Of a stretch of DNA of 12,668 nucleotides, positions 6,639-12,668 are shown piece by piece. The notes below the pieces were generated by a model. That model made no database searches and was not told the origin of the DNA. It was given only the letters and a program-made list of their open reading frames with translations. A program made the translations under genes and the position numbers. The stretch is from an uncultured Clostridium sp. (GTDB lineage Bacteria; Bacillota; Clostridia; Lachnospirales; Lachnospiraceae), in NCBI GenBank assembly GCA_938036545.1, contig CALHQJ010000069.1, positions 1 through 12,668 of the forward strand, given 5' to 3'. Each line of letters begins with the position of its first letter. Position 1 is the stretch's first letter.

Positions 6639-7389
6639 ATCATCCAGCACGCCCAGGCTTCGGCCCTGGGCGGCCCTTTTCTGGCTGGCTGTATGGCAGT
6701 TGGCAAGCCAGGCCCTGGGGCAGGAAATCCTTCTGGTTTCTCCCATTTCCGTCCTGGTACGTCTTACTTCTTTAATCAGGACGCTTCCCTTCTGGGAGGC
6801 TATCGGTTTTTCCCTTTCCCGCATTTCCCTTGGATTTTTATCAGCTGCCTGTATGGGCGTTCTGCTGGCTGCCCTGTCCTTTCGGTTCAGGCTGGTTCAG
6901 GAACTGCTTTCCCCTTTTATTCTTACAGTAAAAGCCATTCCGGTAGCGTCATTTATTATCCTGGCCCTGATATGGATACCCTCTAAAAATTTATCCGTAT
7001 TTATTTCCTTTTTAATGGTATTTCCGGTTATCTACACCAACGTACTAAACGGCATTTTCAGCACCAGCCAGGATCTTTTGGAAATGGCAAAGGTCTTTGA
7101 CCTGCCCTCTGGAAGAACCATCCGTTACATCTATGTTTCACAGGTTCTGCCTTTTTTCCAGTCTGCCTGTACCATTGGCCTGGGGCTTTGCTGGAAATCC
7201 GGCATTGCGGCAGAGGTAATCGGAATTCCGGATAGATCTATCGGAGAAAGTCTTTACAACGCTAAGATTTTCTTAAATACTCCTGATTTATTTGCCTGGA
7301 CTCTGGTTATTGTCATTGTCAGCCTGGCCTTTGAAAAATTCTTTTTAAAGCTGCTGAATATGGGCGTAAAACGGTTGGAAAGGATGTAG
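6616..7389 (+). CDS. ABC importer permease (SsuC/TauC/ThiX-like)
   Basis: This 257-residue inner-membrane permease of the BPD-transport family is the usual length for SsuC/TauC/ThiX proteins. About six hydrophobic helices are visible, starting near PWAALFWLAVWQLA (17-30). The cytoplasmic EAA loop is at about 154-180 (LLEMAKVFDLPSGRTIRYIYVSQVLP), the coupling helix that contacts the ATPase. The conserved GLCWKSGIAAEVIG stretch (190-203) follows. The start codon lies inside the lipoprotein gene (23-base overlap) with a weak GGCGGAG upstream, suggesting translational coupling. The ATPase gene begins three bases after its stop. Function as a homodimer with the ATPase is family knowledge. Confidence 0.88.
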   Translation: MNFTLSHKSSSTPRLRPWAALFWLAVWQLASQALGQEILLVSPISVLVRLTSLIRTLPFWEAIGFSLSRISLGFLSAACMGVLLAALSFRFRLVQELLSPFILTVKAIPVASFIILALIWIPSKNLSVFISFLMVFPVIYTNVLNGIFSTSQDLLEMAKVFDLPSGRTIRYIYVSQVLPFFQSACTIGLGLCWKSGIAAEVIGIPDRSIGESLYNAKIFLNTPDLFAWTLVIVIVSLAFEKFFLKLLNMGVKRLERM

Positions 7390-7392
7390 CCT

Positions 7393-7989
7393 ATGGATAT
7401 TGTATTAGACAAGCTTTGTAAAACCTATGGAACCCATACAGTCCTGAAGGATTTTTCTGCACGGATTCCAAAAGGCAGGGTTACTGCCGTCATGGCTCCT
7501 TCCGGAACGGGAAAAACTACCCTTCTCCGGATTCTTATGGGGCTGGAAACACCAGACTCTGGAACCATTTCCGGACTTTCCGGCTTAAAAATGAGCGCCG
7601 TTTTTCAGGAAGACCGATTATGTGAAAACCTCAGCCCAGTTTCCAATATTCGTCTGGTTGCCCCATTCTTAAAGAAACAGGAAATCATTGCCGCCATGGA
7701 AGCCGTCGGGCTGTCGGGATGTTTTTATCAGCCTGTCAGAGAGCTGTCAGGAGGAATGAAACGCAGAACAGCGATTTTACGGGCTTTATTAGCAGAATAT
7801 GATCTTCTGTTTTTAGATGAACCCTTTAAAGGGCTGGATGCCGAAACCAGGCGGCTGGTCATCGAGGATACCAGGGAACGCAGCAAGGGAAAAACCGTAA
7901 TTCTCATTACCCATGAACCGGAAGACGCCGCTGCCATGGCTGCCTGCCAGATTTTAACTATCCAGGAATATGCGGAAAAAGAACTGTAA
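7393..7989 (+). CDS. ABC importer ATP-binding protein (SsuB/TauB-like, compact)
   Basis: This 198-residue ATPase should power the importer. It has Walker A APSGTGKT (35-42; the first consensus Gly is Ala), Q-loop FQEDRL (71-76), signature LSGGM (118-122), Walker B LLFLDEP (138-144), D-loop GLDAE and switch His174 in ITHEPED. It is about 50 residues shorter than typical SsuB/TauB: it has the core nucleotide-binding domain but almost nothing after the H-loop helix. All catalytic residues except the relaxed first Walker Gly are present, so it looks functional. It lies three bases after the permease stop, with AAAGGA before its ATG, and is the last gene before a strong terminator hairpin. Confidence 0.9.
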   Translation: MDIVLDKLCKTYGTHTVLKDFSARIPKGRVTAVMAPSGTGKTTLLRILMGLETPDSGTISGLSGLKMSAVFQEDRLCENLSPVSNIRLVAPFLKKQEIIAAMEAVGLSGCFYQPVRELSGGMKRRTAILRALLAEYDLLFLDEPFKGLDAETRRLVIEDTRERSKGKTVILITHEPEDAAAMAACQILTIQEYAEKEL

Positions 7990-7997
7990 CAAACGTC

Positions 7998-8050
7998 AAA
8001 ATGCTGGAGCATATGATTTGCAGCAATCACATGCCCCAGCATTTTATTTT
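7998..8050 (+). terminator. Strong, probably bidirectional intrinsic terminator
   Basis: AAAATGCTGG...CCAGCATTTT form the outer arms and GCATATGATT/AATCACATGC the inner arms, about 21 pairs around a TGCAGC loop. It is followed on the plus strand by ATTTTATTTT. It lies between the convergent ABC importer and aspS. On the minus strand the two plus-strand A-C mismatches become G-U wobbles, so it could also end the hisS-aspS transcript. Confidence 0.85.
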
Positions 8051-8076
8051 CCTCTTATATCAGAATGAAATCTCTT

Positions 8077-9867
8077 TTATTCTTCTGTCTGAGATACTTC
8101 GATTCCCAGTTCTTCTAACTGCTTTGGATCAACTGGCGTCGGCGCCTCTGTCATCAGGCAGGATGCGTCTTTTACCTTAGGGAACGCAATTACGTCACGG
8201 ATGGAATCTGCTCCTACCATCAGCATGATCATACGGTCAAAACCGTATGCCAGACCGGCGTGAGGCGGTACTCCGTACTTAAATGCTTCTAACAGGAAAC
8301 CAAACTGCTCGTTTGCTCTCTCTGGTGTAAATCCTAATACTTCAAACATCTTCGCCTGAATGTCAGCCTGATGGATACGGACAGAACCGCCGCCCATCTC
8401 GGTACCGTTTAATACAATATCATATGCTTTTGCACGTACTGCGCCTGGGTTGGTATCAATCAGCGGAAGATCCTCGTCCATCGGCATGGTGAATGGATGG
8501 TGCATTGCTACATAACGGTCTTCTTCCTCAGAGTACTCCAACAGTGGGAACTCGGTTACCCACAGGAACTTAAAGTCATCTTTCTTTAACAGTCCAAGTT
8601 GTTTAGCCAGTTCTAAACGTAAGTTGCCTAATACGTCAAATACCACTTTATCCTTATCTGCGGCAAATAACAGCAGATCTCCCGGCTTTCCGTCCATAGC
8701 ATCTGCAAGGGCTTTTAACTCTTCTTCTGTCATAAACTTGGCAAAAGAACACTTATAGCTGCCGTCTTCCTGAATTGCCAGATAAGCCAGACCTTTTGCG
8801 CCAAATCCCTTTGCAAATTCTACGAGAGCGTCGATCTTCTTTCTTGGCATAGCGCCCTGTCCCTCTGCATTAATACCACGAACAGAACCGCCGTTTTCAA
8901 TGGCTCCGGTAAATACGCCAAAACCGCAGTTTCTGACTAATTCCGTCACGTTTTTCAGTTCCATTCCAAAACGCAGATCCGGCTTATCAGAACCAAATCG
9001 ATCCATAGCCTCTCTCCAGGTCATTCTTGGAATTGGAAGAGTCAGATCATAGTTGCATACCTCTTTAAACAACTTCTGAAGCAGCTTTTCATTTACTCCA
9101 ATTACATCATCTACATCTGCAAAAGACATCTCCATGTCGATCTGGGTAAACTCCGGCTGTCTGTCTGCACGAAGATCCTCATCACGGTAGCAGCGTGCCA
9201 GCTGGAAATAGCGGTCGCAGCCAGAGCACATTAACAGCTGCTTAAAGAGCTGTGGAGACTGTGGCAGGGCATAGAAAGAGCCTGGATGAACACGGCTTGG
9301 AACCAGGTAGTCTCTTGCGCCCTCTGGGGTACTCTTAATCAGAGTAGGGGTTTCAATTTCCCAGAATCCCTCTTCTGCCAAAATTGCACGGGTCATGGTT
9401 GCTACCTTGCTGCGCAGCATCAGATTTCTCTGGATATCCGGTCTTCTAATATCTAAGAACCGGTATTTTAAACGCAATTCCTCTTTGGTCTTGCTATTTT
9501 CCTCAATTGGAAATGGAGGAACTTCAGACTCTGATAAAATACGAAGCTGCTCAGCACGAACCTCAATGGCACCAGTAGCCAGGTTTTCATTCACAGCGCC
9601 GGAACGAGCCTCTACTGCACCAACTACTGCGATTACAAATTCGCTTCTCAGCTTCTCAGCTTTTGCAAAATTCTCTGCGCCGCAGTCTTTTTCCTCAAAA
9701 ATAAGCTGTAAGATACCGGAACGGTCTCTTAAATCTACGAAAATAATACCGCCTTTATTTCTGCTCTTCTGCACCCATCCCATAACGGTAACTTTGTTTC
9801 CAATATCACTGGTGGTAACCTCGGTGCAACGATGAGTACGCTTCAATCCTAACATTGCTTCTGCCAT
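8077..9867 (-). CDS. aspS: Aspartyl-tRNA synthetase
   Basis: This class IIb synthetase charges tRNA-Asp with aspartate in the cytoplasm. The 596-residue product has the full bacterial architecture: anticodon-binding OB fold at about 20-110, motif 1 around FWEIETPTL (168-176), flipping-loop region TPEGARDYLVP, QSPQ (203-206), motif 2 RCYRDEDLRADRQPEFTQ (225-242), the bacterial GAD insertion at about 285-420 and motif 3 GLAYGFDRMIML (538-549). The start MAEAMLGLKR is chosen because AAAGGAG sits nine bases upstream; an in-frame ATG three codons earlier lies directly against that site. The ribosome site overlaps the hisS stop, so the two genes form one operon. Whether it also charges tRNA-Asn cannot be decided here. 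Confidence 0.97.
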   Translation of the reverse strand: MAEAMLGLKRTHRCTEVTTSDIGNKVTVMGWVQKSRNKGGIIFVDLRDRSGILQLIFEEKDCGAENFAKAEKLRSEFVIAVVGAVEARSGAVNENLATGAIEVRAEQLRILSESEVPPFPIEENSKTKEELRLKYRFLDIRRPDIQRNLMLRSKVATMTRAILAEEGFWEIETPTLIKSTPEGARDYLVPSRVHPGSFYALPQSPQLFKQLLMCSGCDRYFQLARCYRDEDLRADRQPEFTQIDMEMSFADVDDVIGVNEKLLQKLFKEVCNYDLTLPIPRMTWREAMDRFGSDKPDLRFGMELKNVTELVRNCGFGVFTGAIENGGSVRGINAEGQGAMPRKKIDALVEFAKGFGAKGLAYLAIQEDGSYKCSFAKFMTEEELKALADAMDGKPGDLLLFAADKDKVVFDVLGNLRLELAKQLGLLKKDDFKFLWVTEFPLLEYSEEEDRYVAMHHPFTMPMDEDLPLIDTNPGAVRAKAYDIVLNGTEMGGGSVRIHQADIQAKMFEVLGFTPERANEQFGFLLEAFKYGVPPHAGLAYGFDRMIMLMVGADSIRDVIAFPKVKDASCLMTEAPTPVDPKQLEELGIEVSQTEE

Positions 9868-9882
9868 GATGTACATCTCCTT

Positions 9883-11154
9883 TTACTTTTTCAGTGCTTC
9901 TCTATAAAATTCTTTAAATTCCTCGTAGCCTTCTTTCATCAGCTGCTCTTTCTGGAATTTTTTGTTTTTATTCATCTGAGCTACCAGAACCTGGGCTCCT
10001 GCTTTTCTGGCTTCCATAGCCTCTTTAATTACTTCTGCCAGAGCTTCCGGATCCAGGCCTTTTTCAAATAAATAAGCAGTTTTTGCTCCGGCTGACGGAA
10101 CGGAAAATCCGCTGTCTAACAGCATTCCTACAATTCGCTCAAAACCAATGGAAAATCCGCAGGCCGGAGTATCCATACCCGTAAACTTGCCGATCATCTT
10201 ATCATAACGGCCGCCTCCTGCTACTGAGTAGCCCAGGCCTTCTACGGATACTTCAAAAATCGTTCCTGTATAATAGCCCATACCCCGAACCAGAGTCGGG
10301 TCAAAGACCAGACGGCAGTCTGCTTCTGTATCCAGTACGCTGGCAACCGTATCCATAATATGAGCCAGATTTTCTGCAACTCCGTCTCCCAGTACCCCGT
10401 TTAAAGCCTGTCCCAGATTGAGGACGCCCTGGGAATCATCTGTAACAGAAGACAGCAGTTCCGTATATTTTACAATGCTTTCCTCAGCAAATCCATTTTC
10501 CTTTAACTCAGCCTGAACTCCGTCCATGCCAATTTTGTCCAGCTTGTCCAGGGTGATAAACACCTGATCCATAGCTTCTTCTGGGAATCCGCTGTAAACT
10601 GCCATCGCCTTTAAAATATTTCTGTCATTAATGCGAACGGTAAATTTCTCGTCTTTGCAGATTTTTCCCAAAGCCGTAGTTGTTGCCAGAATCAATTCAA
10701 TTTCAGCCATACAGGTAGCGTCGCCTAAAATGTCAATGTCGCACTGCACAAACTGACGGAAACGGCCTTTCTGAGGACGGTCTGCTCTCCAAACGCTTCC
10801 CATCTGCAAAGCCTTAAATGGGGACGGCAAAGATGCAGAATTATTTGCATAGTATCTGGAAAGGGGCAAGGTCAAATCGTAACGCAGGCCGCCGTCTACG
10901 ACGTCACTTTCTGTCTGGGCAGTCTCCAGGTTTAACTTTTCGCCTCTCTTTAAAATCTTGAAAATCAGTTTTTCATTATCTCCGCCCTGCTTGCTGGTCA
11001 GATTTTCAATGTGCTCTACGCAAGGGGTCTCAATCTGAGAAAAACCAAAGCTTCTATAGGTTTCCTTAATCTGGCTCATAACATATTCCCGAATCTGCAT
11101 TTCAGCAGGCAATATGTCCTTCATGCCGGTTACCGGTTTTTTCTTTAATGGCAT
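9883..11154 (-). CDS. hisS: Histidyl-tRNA synthetase
   Basis: This class IIa synthetase charges tRNA-His. The 423-residue product has motif 1 near FGFSQIETPCVEH, LRYDLTLPLSRY (about 90-101), motif 2 VWRADRPQKGRFRQFVQCD (121-139), the HisA signature VRGMGYYTGTIFE, and motif 3 AGGGRYDKMIG to CGFSIGFERI. A short C-terminal anticodon-binding domain ends in KEFYREALKK. The LRYDLT and QCDIDILG signatures resemble eukaryotic, archaeal and alphaproteobacterial-type HisRS more than the E. coli type. The ATG at 11154 is preferred because GGAGAG lies nine bases upstream; an ATG six codons earlier lacks a site. It is the first gene of the hisS-aspS operon, behind a good promoter, with no T-box leader. 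Confidence 0.96.
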   Translation of the reverse strand: MPLKKKPVTGMKDILPAEMQIREYVMSQIKETYRSFGFSQIETPCVEHIENLTSKQGGDNEKLIFKILKRGEKLNLETAQTESDVVDGGLRYDLTLPLSRYYANNSASLPSPFKALQMGSVWRADRPQKGRFRQFVQCDIDILGDATCMAEIELILATTTALGKICKDEKFTVRINDRNILKAMAVYSGFPEEAMDQVFITLDKLDKIGMDGVQAELKENGFAEESIVKYTELLSSVTDDSQGVLNLGQALNGVLGDGVAENLAHIMDTVASVLDTEADCRLVFDPTLVRGMGYYTGTIFEVSVEGLGYSVAGGGRYDKMIGKFTGMDTPACGFSIGFERIVGMLLDSGFSVPSAGAKTAYLFEKGLDPEALAEVIKEAMEARKAGAQVLVAQMNKNKKFQKEQLMKEGYEEFKEFYREALKK

Positions 11155-11190
11155 AATCTTATTCTCTCCCATTCATTTAAACTACTATTC

Positions 11191-11218
11191 ATTGTAAATT
11201 ACTTTTCCCAATTTGCAA
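11191..11218 (-). promoter_or_regulatory. Promoter of the hisS-aspS operon
   Basis: On the minus strand TTGCAA (11213-11218) and TACAAT (11191-11196) are 16 bp apart, about 37 bp upstream of the hisS ATG. It starts directly after the inverted repeat element, so hisS probably does not need read-through from hemZ. Confidence 0.6.
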
Positions 11219-11226
11219 GTGTTTTT

Positions 11227-11314
11227 TGTAACAATTCAGCCATGCATCTTCTTGCCCGCTTACAGCGGACAAGAAGCGTCGGGCGTCCGCCCTATGAAGA
11301 TTCAGACAGAAAAA
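11227..11314 (+). repeat. Dispersed repeat, copy B, split by a 50-bp cassette
   Basis: TGTAACAATTCAGCCATGC (11227-11245) and GAAGATTCAGACAGAAAAA (11296-11314) are the two halves of the dispersed repeat, here separated by 50 bp. Each half is a perfect 19-bp inverted match to copy C at 11332-11379 (11361-11379 and 11342-11360). The copy B/copy C pair would fold into one large stem with the cassette bulging out. It lies between hisS and hemZ. Confidence 0.8.
11246..11295. other. 50-bp hairpin-rich cassette inside repeat copy B
   Basis: The cassette contains CTTCTTG...CAAGAAG closing CCGCT-TAC-AGCGG with one mismatch, then a second small hairpin GGGCG-TC-CGCCC. It is absent from copies A and C, which run GCGAAGATTC without a break. 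It is much more GC-rich than its surroundings. I do not recognise it. Confidence 0.6.
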
Positions 11315-11331
11315 TTCTTATGAAAACAAGC

Positions 11332-11379
11332 TTTCAACGCTTTTTTCTGTCTGAATCTTCGCATGGCTGAATTGTTACA
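11332..11379 (-). repeat. Dispersed repeat, copy C
   Basis: On the minus strand this is the same 48-bp unit as 178-225, with two differences. It overlaps the 3' end of hemZ, providing its last codons and stop, and is inverted relative to copy B, with 17 bp between the two units. Confidence 0.85.
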
Positions 11380-12668
11380 ATTTTTTCCTTTCTTTCCAGC
11401 ATTTCATCAATCCGCTGTACATACTGGTCTGCATCTTTGACATTTTCTACCCGCTCTTTCCGGTTTTCTGCCGGAAAAATCAGCTTTGTAGTGGTTCCTG
11501 CCCCACAGGCCGCTATGGTCTGCAGTTCTTCCATAATCAGAATATTATAAATGCATGCCTTACCAGGAGCTGCATATCCTACATTCTCAAAATTTCCGGC
11601 CATATTTTTCTGGCGGTACAGATAATAGGGCTCCAGCCCCATTTCTCTTGCTGTAGCTGCTGTTACTTCCGCCATGGCGTCAATGTCGCAGCCCGTCTGA
11701 TCCTTATATTCTTCCCACAGCAGATGGAGACGGGACGCCCGTTTAATTGCCAGGGCATGTACCGTAATAGAATCTGGCTTTAATTTTTTTATTTCCTCCA
11801 TAGTTGCCCTGACGTCTTCGCTGGTTTCTCCAGGAAGGCCAATAATGAAGTCCATATTGATATTGTCAAATCCCAGTTCTCTGGCTGTGGCAAATGTTTC
11901 TTTTACCATATCTACCGTATGGTGTCTGCCGATAATATCCAGTGTTTCCTGCTTCATGGTCTGAGGATTAATGGAGATTCTGGTGACTCCATGGCGCTTT
12001 AATACTTCCAGTTTTTCTCTGGTAATACTGTCTGGACGGCCTGCCTCTACCGTAAATTCCAGGGCCTGCTCCACTGGAAATGTCTCTCGAAGCTTCGTCA
12101 AAAGCCTGTCTAAATCTTCTGCATCTAATGAGGTAGGAGTACCTCCTCCAAAATAGATGGTATCCAGCGGACGGCCTGCCATCTTTTTTGCAGTATATTC
12201 CATCTCTTTAAACAGCGCTTCCAGATATTCTCCGGTTCTCCCCTTCCATTTCCCAATGGGATAAGAGGTAAACGAACAGTACAGGCAGGTTGTCGGGCAA
12301 AATGGAATCCCGATATACAGGCTGTATCCTTTTTCATAGTTCAGTGGAGAAAGAAGCTTGATTTCTCTCTCAGCAATTTCCAGACTCAGCTCCAGCTTTT
12401 CTGAACCGATTAGATACATCTGCCTCATATAGTCTCGAATCTCGTCTTTGCTCCATCCGGTTTCCAGTCTGCTCATGGCAATCTTGGTCGGGCGGATGCC
12501 GGTCAGGGTTCCCCATGGAAGCAGCTTTCCGGTACGGATATGAAGCATAAAGTACAGACGGCGTTTAATCTTGCTCTTTGCCACTGTCCGGTCTTCATAG
12601 GGCAGTACAACCGGCAGATTCTGGCAGAACTCTTCCCATTCTCCAATCAGTTCCCTAGGAAACTCCGG
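11334..12668 (-). CDS. hemZ: HemZ-like radical SAM coproporphyrinogen III oxidase (5' end outside window)
   Basis: This is a radical SAM protein of the HemN/HemZ group, which performs oxygen-independent decarboxylation of coproporphyrinogen III or a related reaction. The visible 444 residues include GTLTGIRPTKIAM, the cluster motif CPTTCLYC (CX3CX2C) following YIGIPF, IYFGGGTPTSL for SAM binding, VEAGRPDSI, RISINPQTM and MDFIIGLPGE. The frame is open to the window edge; upstream codons there (PEFPRELIGEWEEF) match a HemZ N-terminal region, so the true start lies outside. An internal GTG at 12584 is not a convincing start. The C terminus is odd: after ERKEKI the tail VTIQPCEDSDRKKR and stop come from the dispersed repeat. 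HemZ-type proteins are sometimes not essential for haem synthesis, so the exact reaction is uncertain. Confidence 0.88.
   Translation of the reverse strand, partial: PEFPRELIGEWEEFCQNLPVVLPYEDRTVAKSKIKRRLYFMLHIRTGKLLPWGTLTGIRPTKIAMSRLETGWSKDEIRDYMRQMYLIGSEKLELSLEIAEREIKLLSPLNYEKGYSLYIGIPFCPTTCLYCSFTSYPIGKWKGRTGEYLEALFKEMEYTAKKMAGRPLDTIYFGGGTPTSLDAEDLDRLLTKLRETFPVEQALEFTVEAGRPDSITREKLEVLKRHGVTRISINPQTMKQETLDIIGRHHTVDMVKETFATARELGFDNINMDFIIGLPGETSEDVRATMEEIKKLKPDSITVHALAIKRASRLHLLWEEYKDQTGCDIDAMAEVTAATAREMGLEPYYLYRQKNMAGNFENVGYAAPGKACIYNILIMEELQTIAACGAGTTTKLIFPAENRKERVENVKDADQYVQRIDEMLERKEKIVTIQPCEDSDRKKR

Noticed and set aside
6570..6824. Minus-strand open frame opposite the lipoprotein/permease junction
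   Set aside because: It is antisense to two overlapping genes with clear domains, and its product is not recognisable.
11155..11226. T-box leader upstream of hisS
   Set aside because: The hisS-aspS operon of Bacillus has a T-box, but the promoter here lies within about 65 bp of the start and no GGNACCGCG-like T-box sequence or antiterminator is present.
11227..11379. The inverted repeat pair as a simple intrinsic terminator for hemZ
   Set aside because: In the hemZ direction there is no U-tract after the second arm, and a near-identical unit exists alone at 178-225, so a mobile or interspersed repeat explains it better.
1..12668. CRISPR array, tRNA/rRNA genes, phage or complete insertion sequence
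   Set aside because: No regularly spaced direct repeats, cloverleaf-like sequences, integrase or transposase motifs were found on either strand.

Overview
The window looks like chromosome of an anaerobic Clostridia member, most likely Lachnospiraceae. This is inferred from strong AGGAGG-type ribosome binding sites, moderate to low GC, the hemZ-hisS-aspS gene order, a MepA/DinF-like MATE pump and a lipoprotein-based ABC importer. No database search was possible, so the taxonomy is inference. The window holds housekeeping genes plus accessory genes. It has no phage, CRISPR array or complete insertion sequence, but several visible rearrangement scars.

Positions 1-400 are T-rich, degenerate, repeat-bearing sequence. 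A 48-bp dispersed repeat (178-225) cuts off a LacI-family regulator after its helix-turn-helix (203-301, minus). Positions 404-2634 (minus) are an OmpR/PhoB-type response regulator and a HAMP histidine kinase overlapping by ATGA. They have an extended -10 promoter and an 11-bp-spaced direct repeat suited to autoregulation. Positions 2826-5103 (minus) carry kduI (5-keto-4-deoxyuronate isomerase, all four metal ligands present) and a MATE exporter upstream of it. A FadR/UxuR-like palindrome overlaps the predicted kduI transcription start.

Positions 5169-5440 are a scar: the last ~70 codons of a sugar phosphate isomerase/epimerase (minus) run head-on into the last ~28 codons of an AraC-type regulator (plus), sharing about 25 bp. 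A promoter made from the end of the AraC remnant drives a three-gene ABC importer at 5502-7989 (plus: lipoprotein, permease, ATPase) of the NitT/TauT/SsuB class, substrate unknown. A long hairpin at 7998-8050 separates it from the convergent hisS-aspS operon (8077-11154, minus).

Positions 11227-11379 hold two more inverted copies of the dispersed repeat, one split by a 50-bp hairpin-rich cassette. The outer copy supplies the last residues and stop codon of hemZ, a radical-SAM coproporphyrinogen III oxidase-like protein whose 5' end lies beyond the window.

The most notable signal is this modular repeat family: it truncates one gene and re-ends another, and the reading frame crossing it gives nearly the same peptide tail at both sites. 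I found no convincing evidence of a wholly new multi-gene system. The most informative loci are the repeat family and the AraC/isomerase junction.
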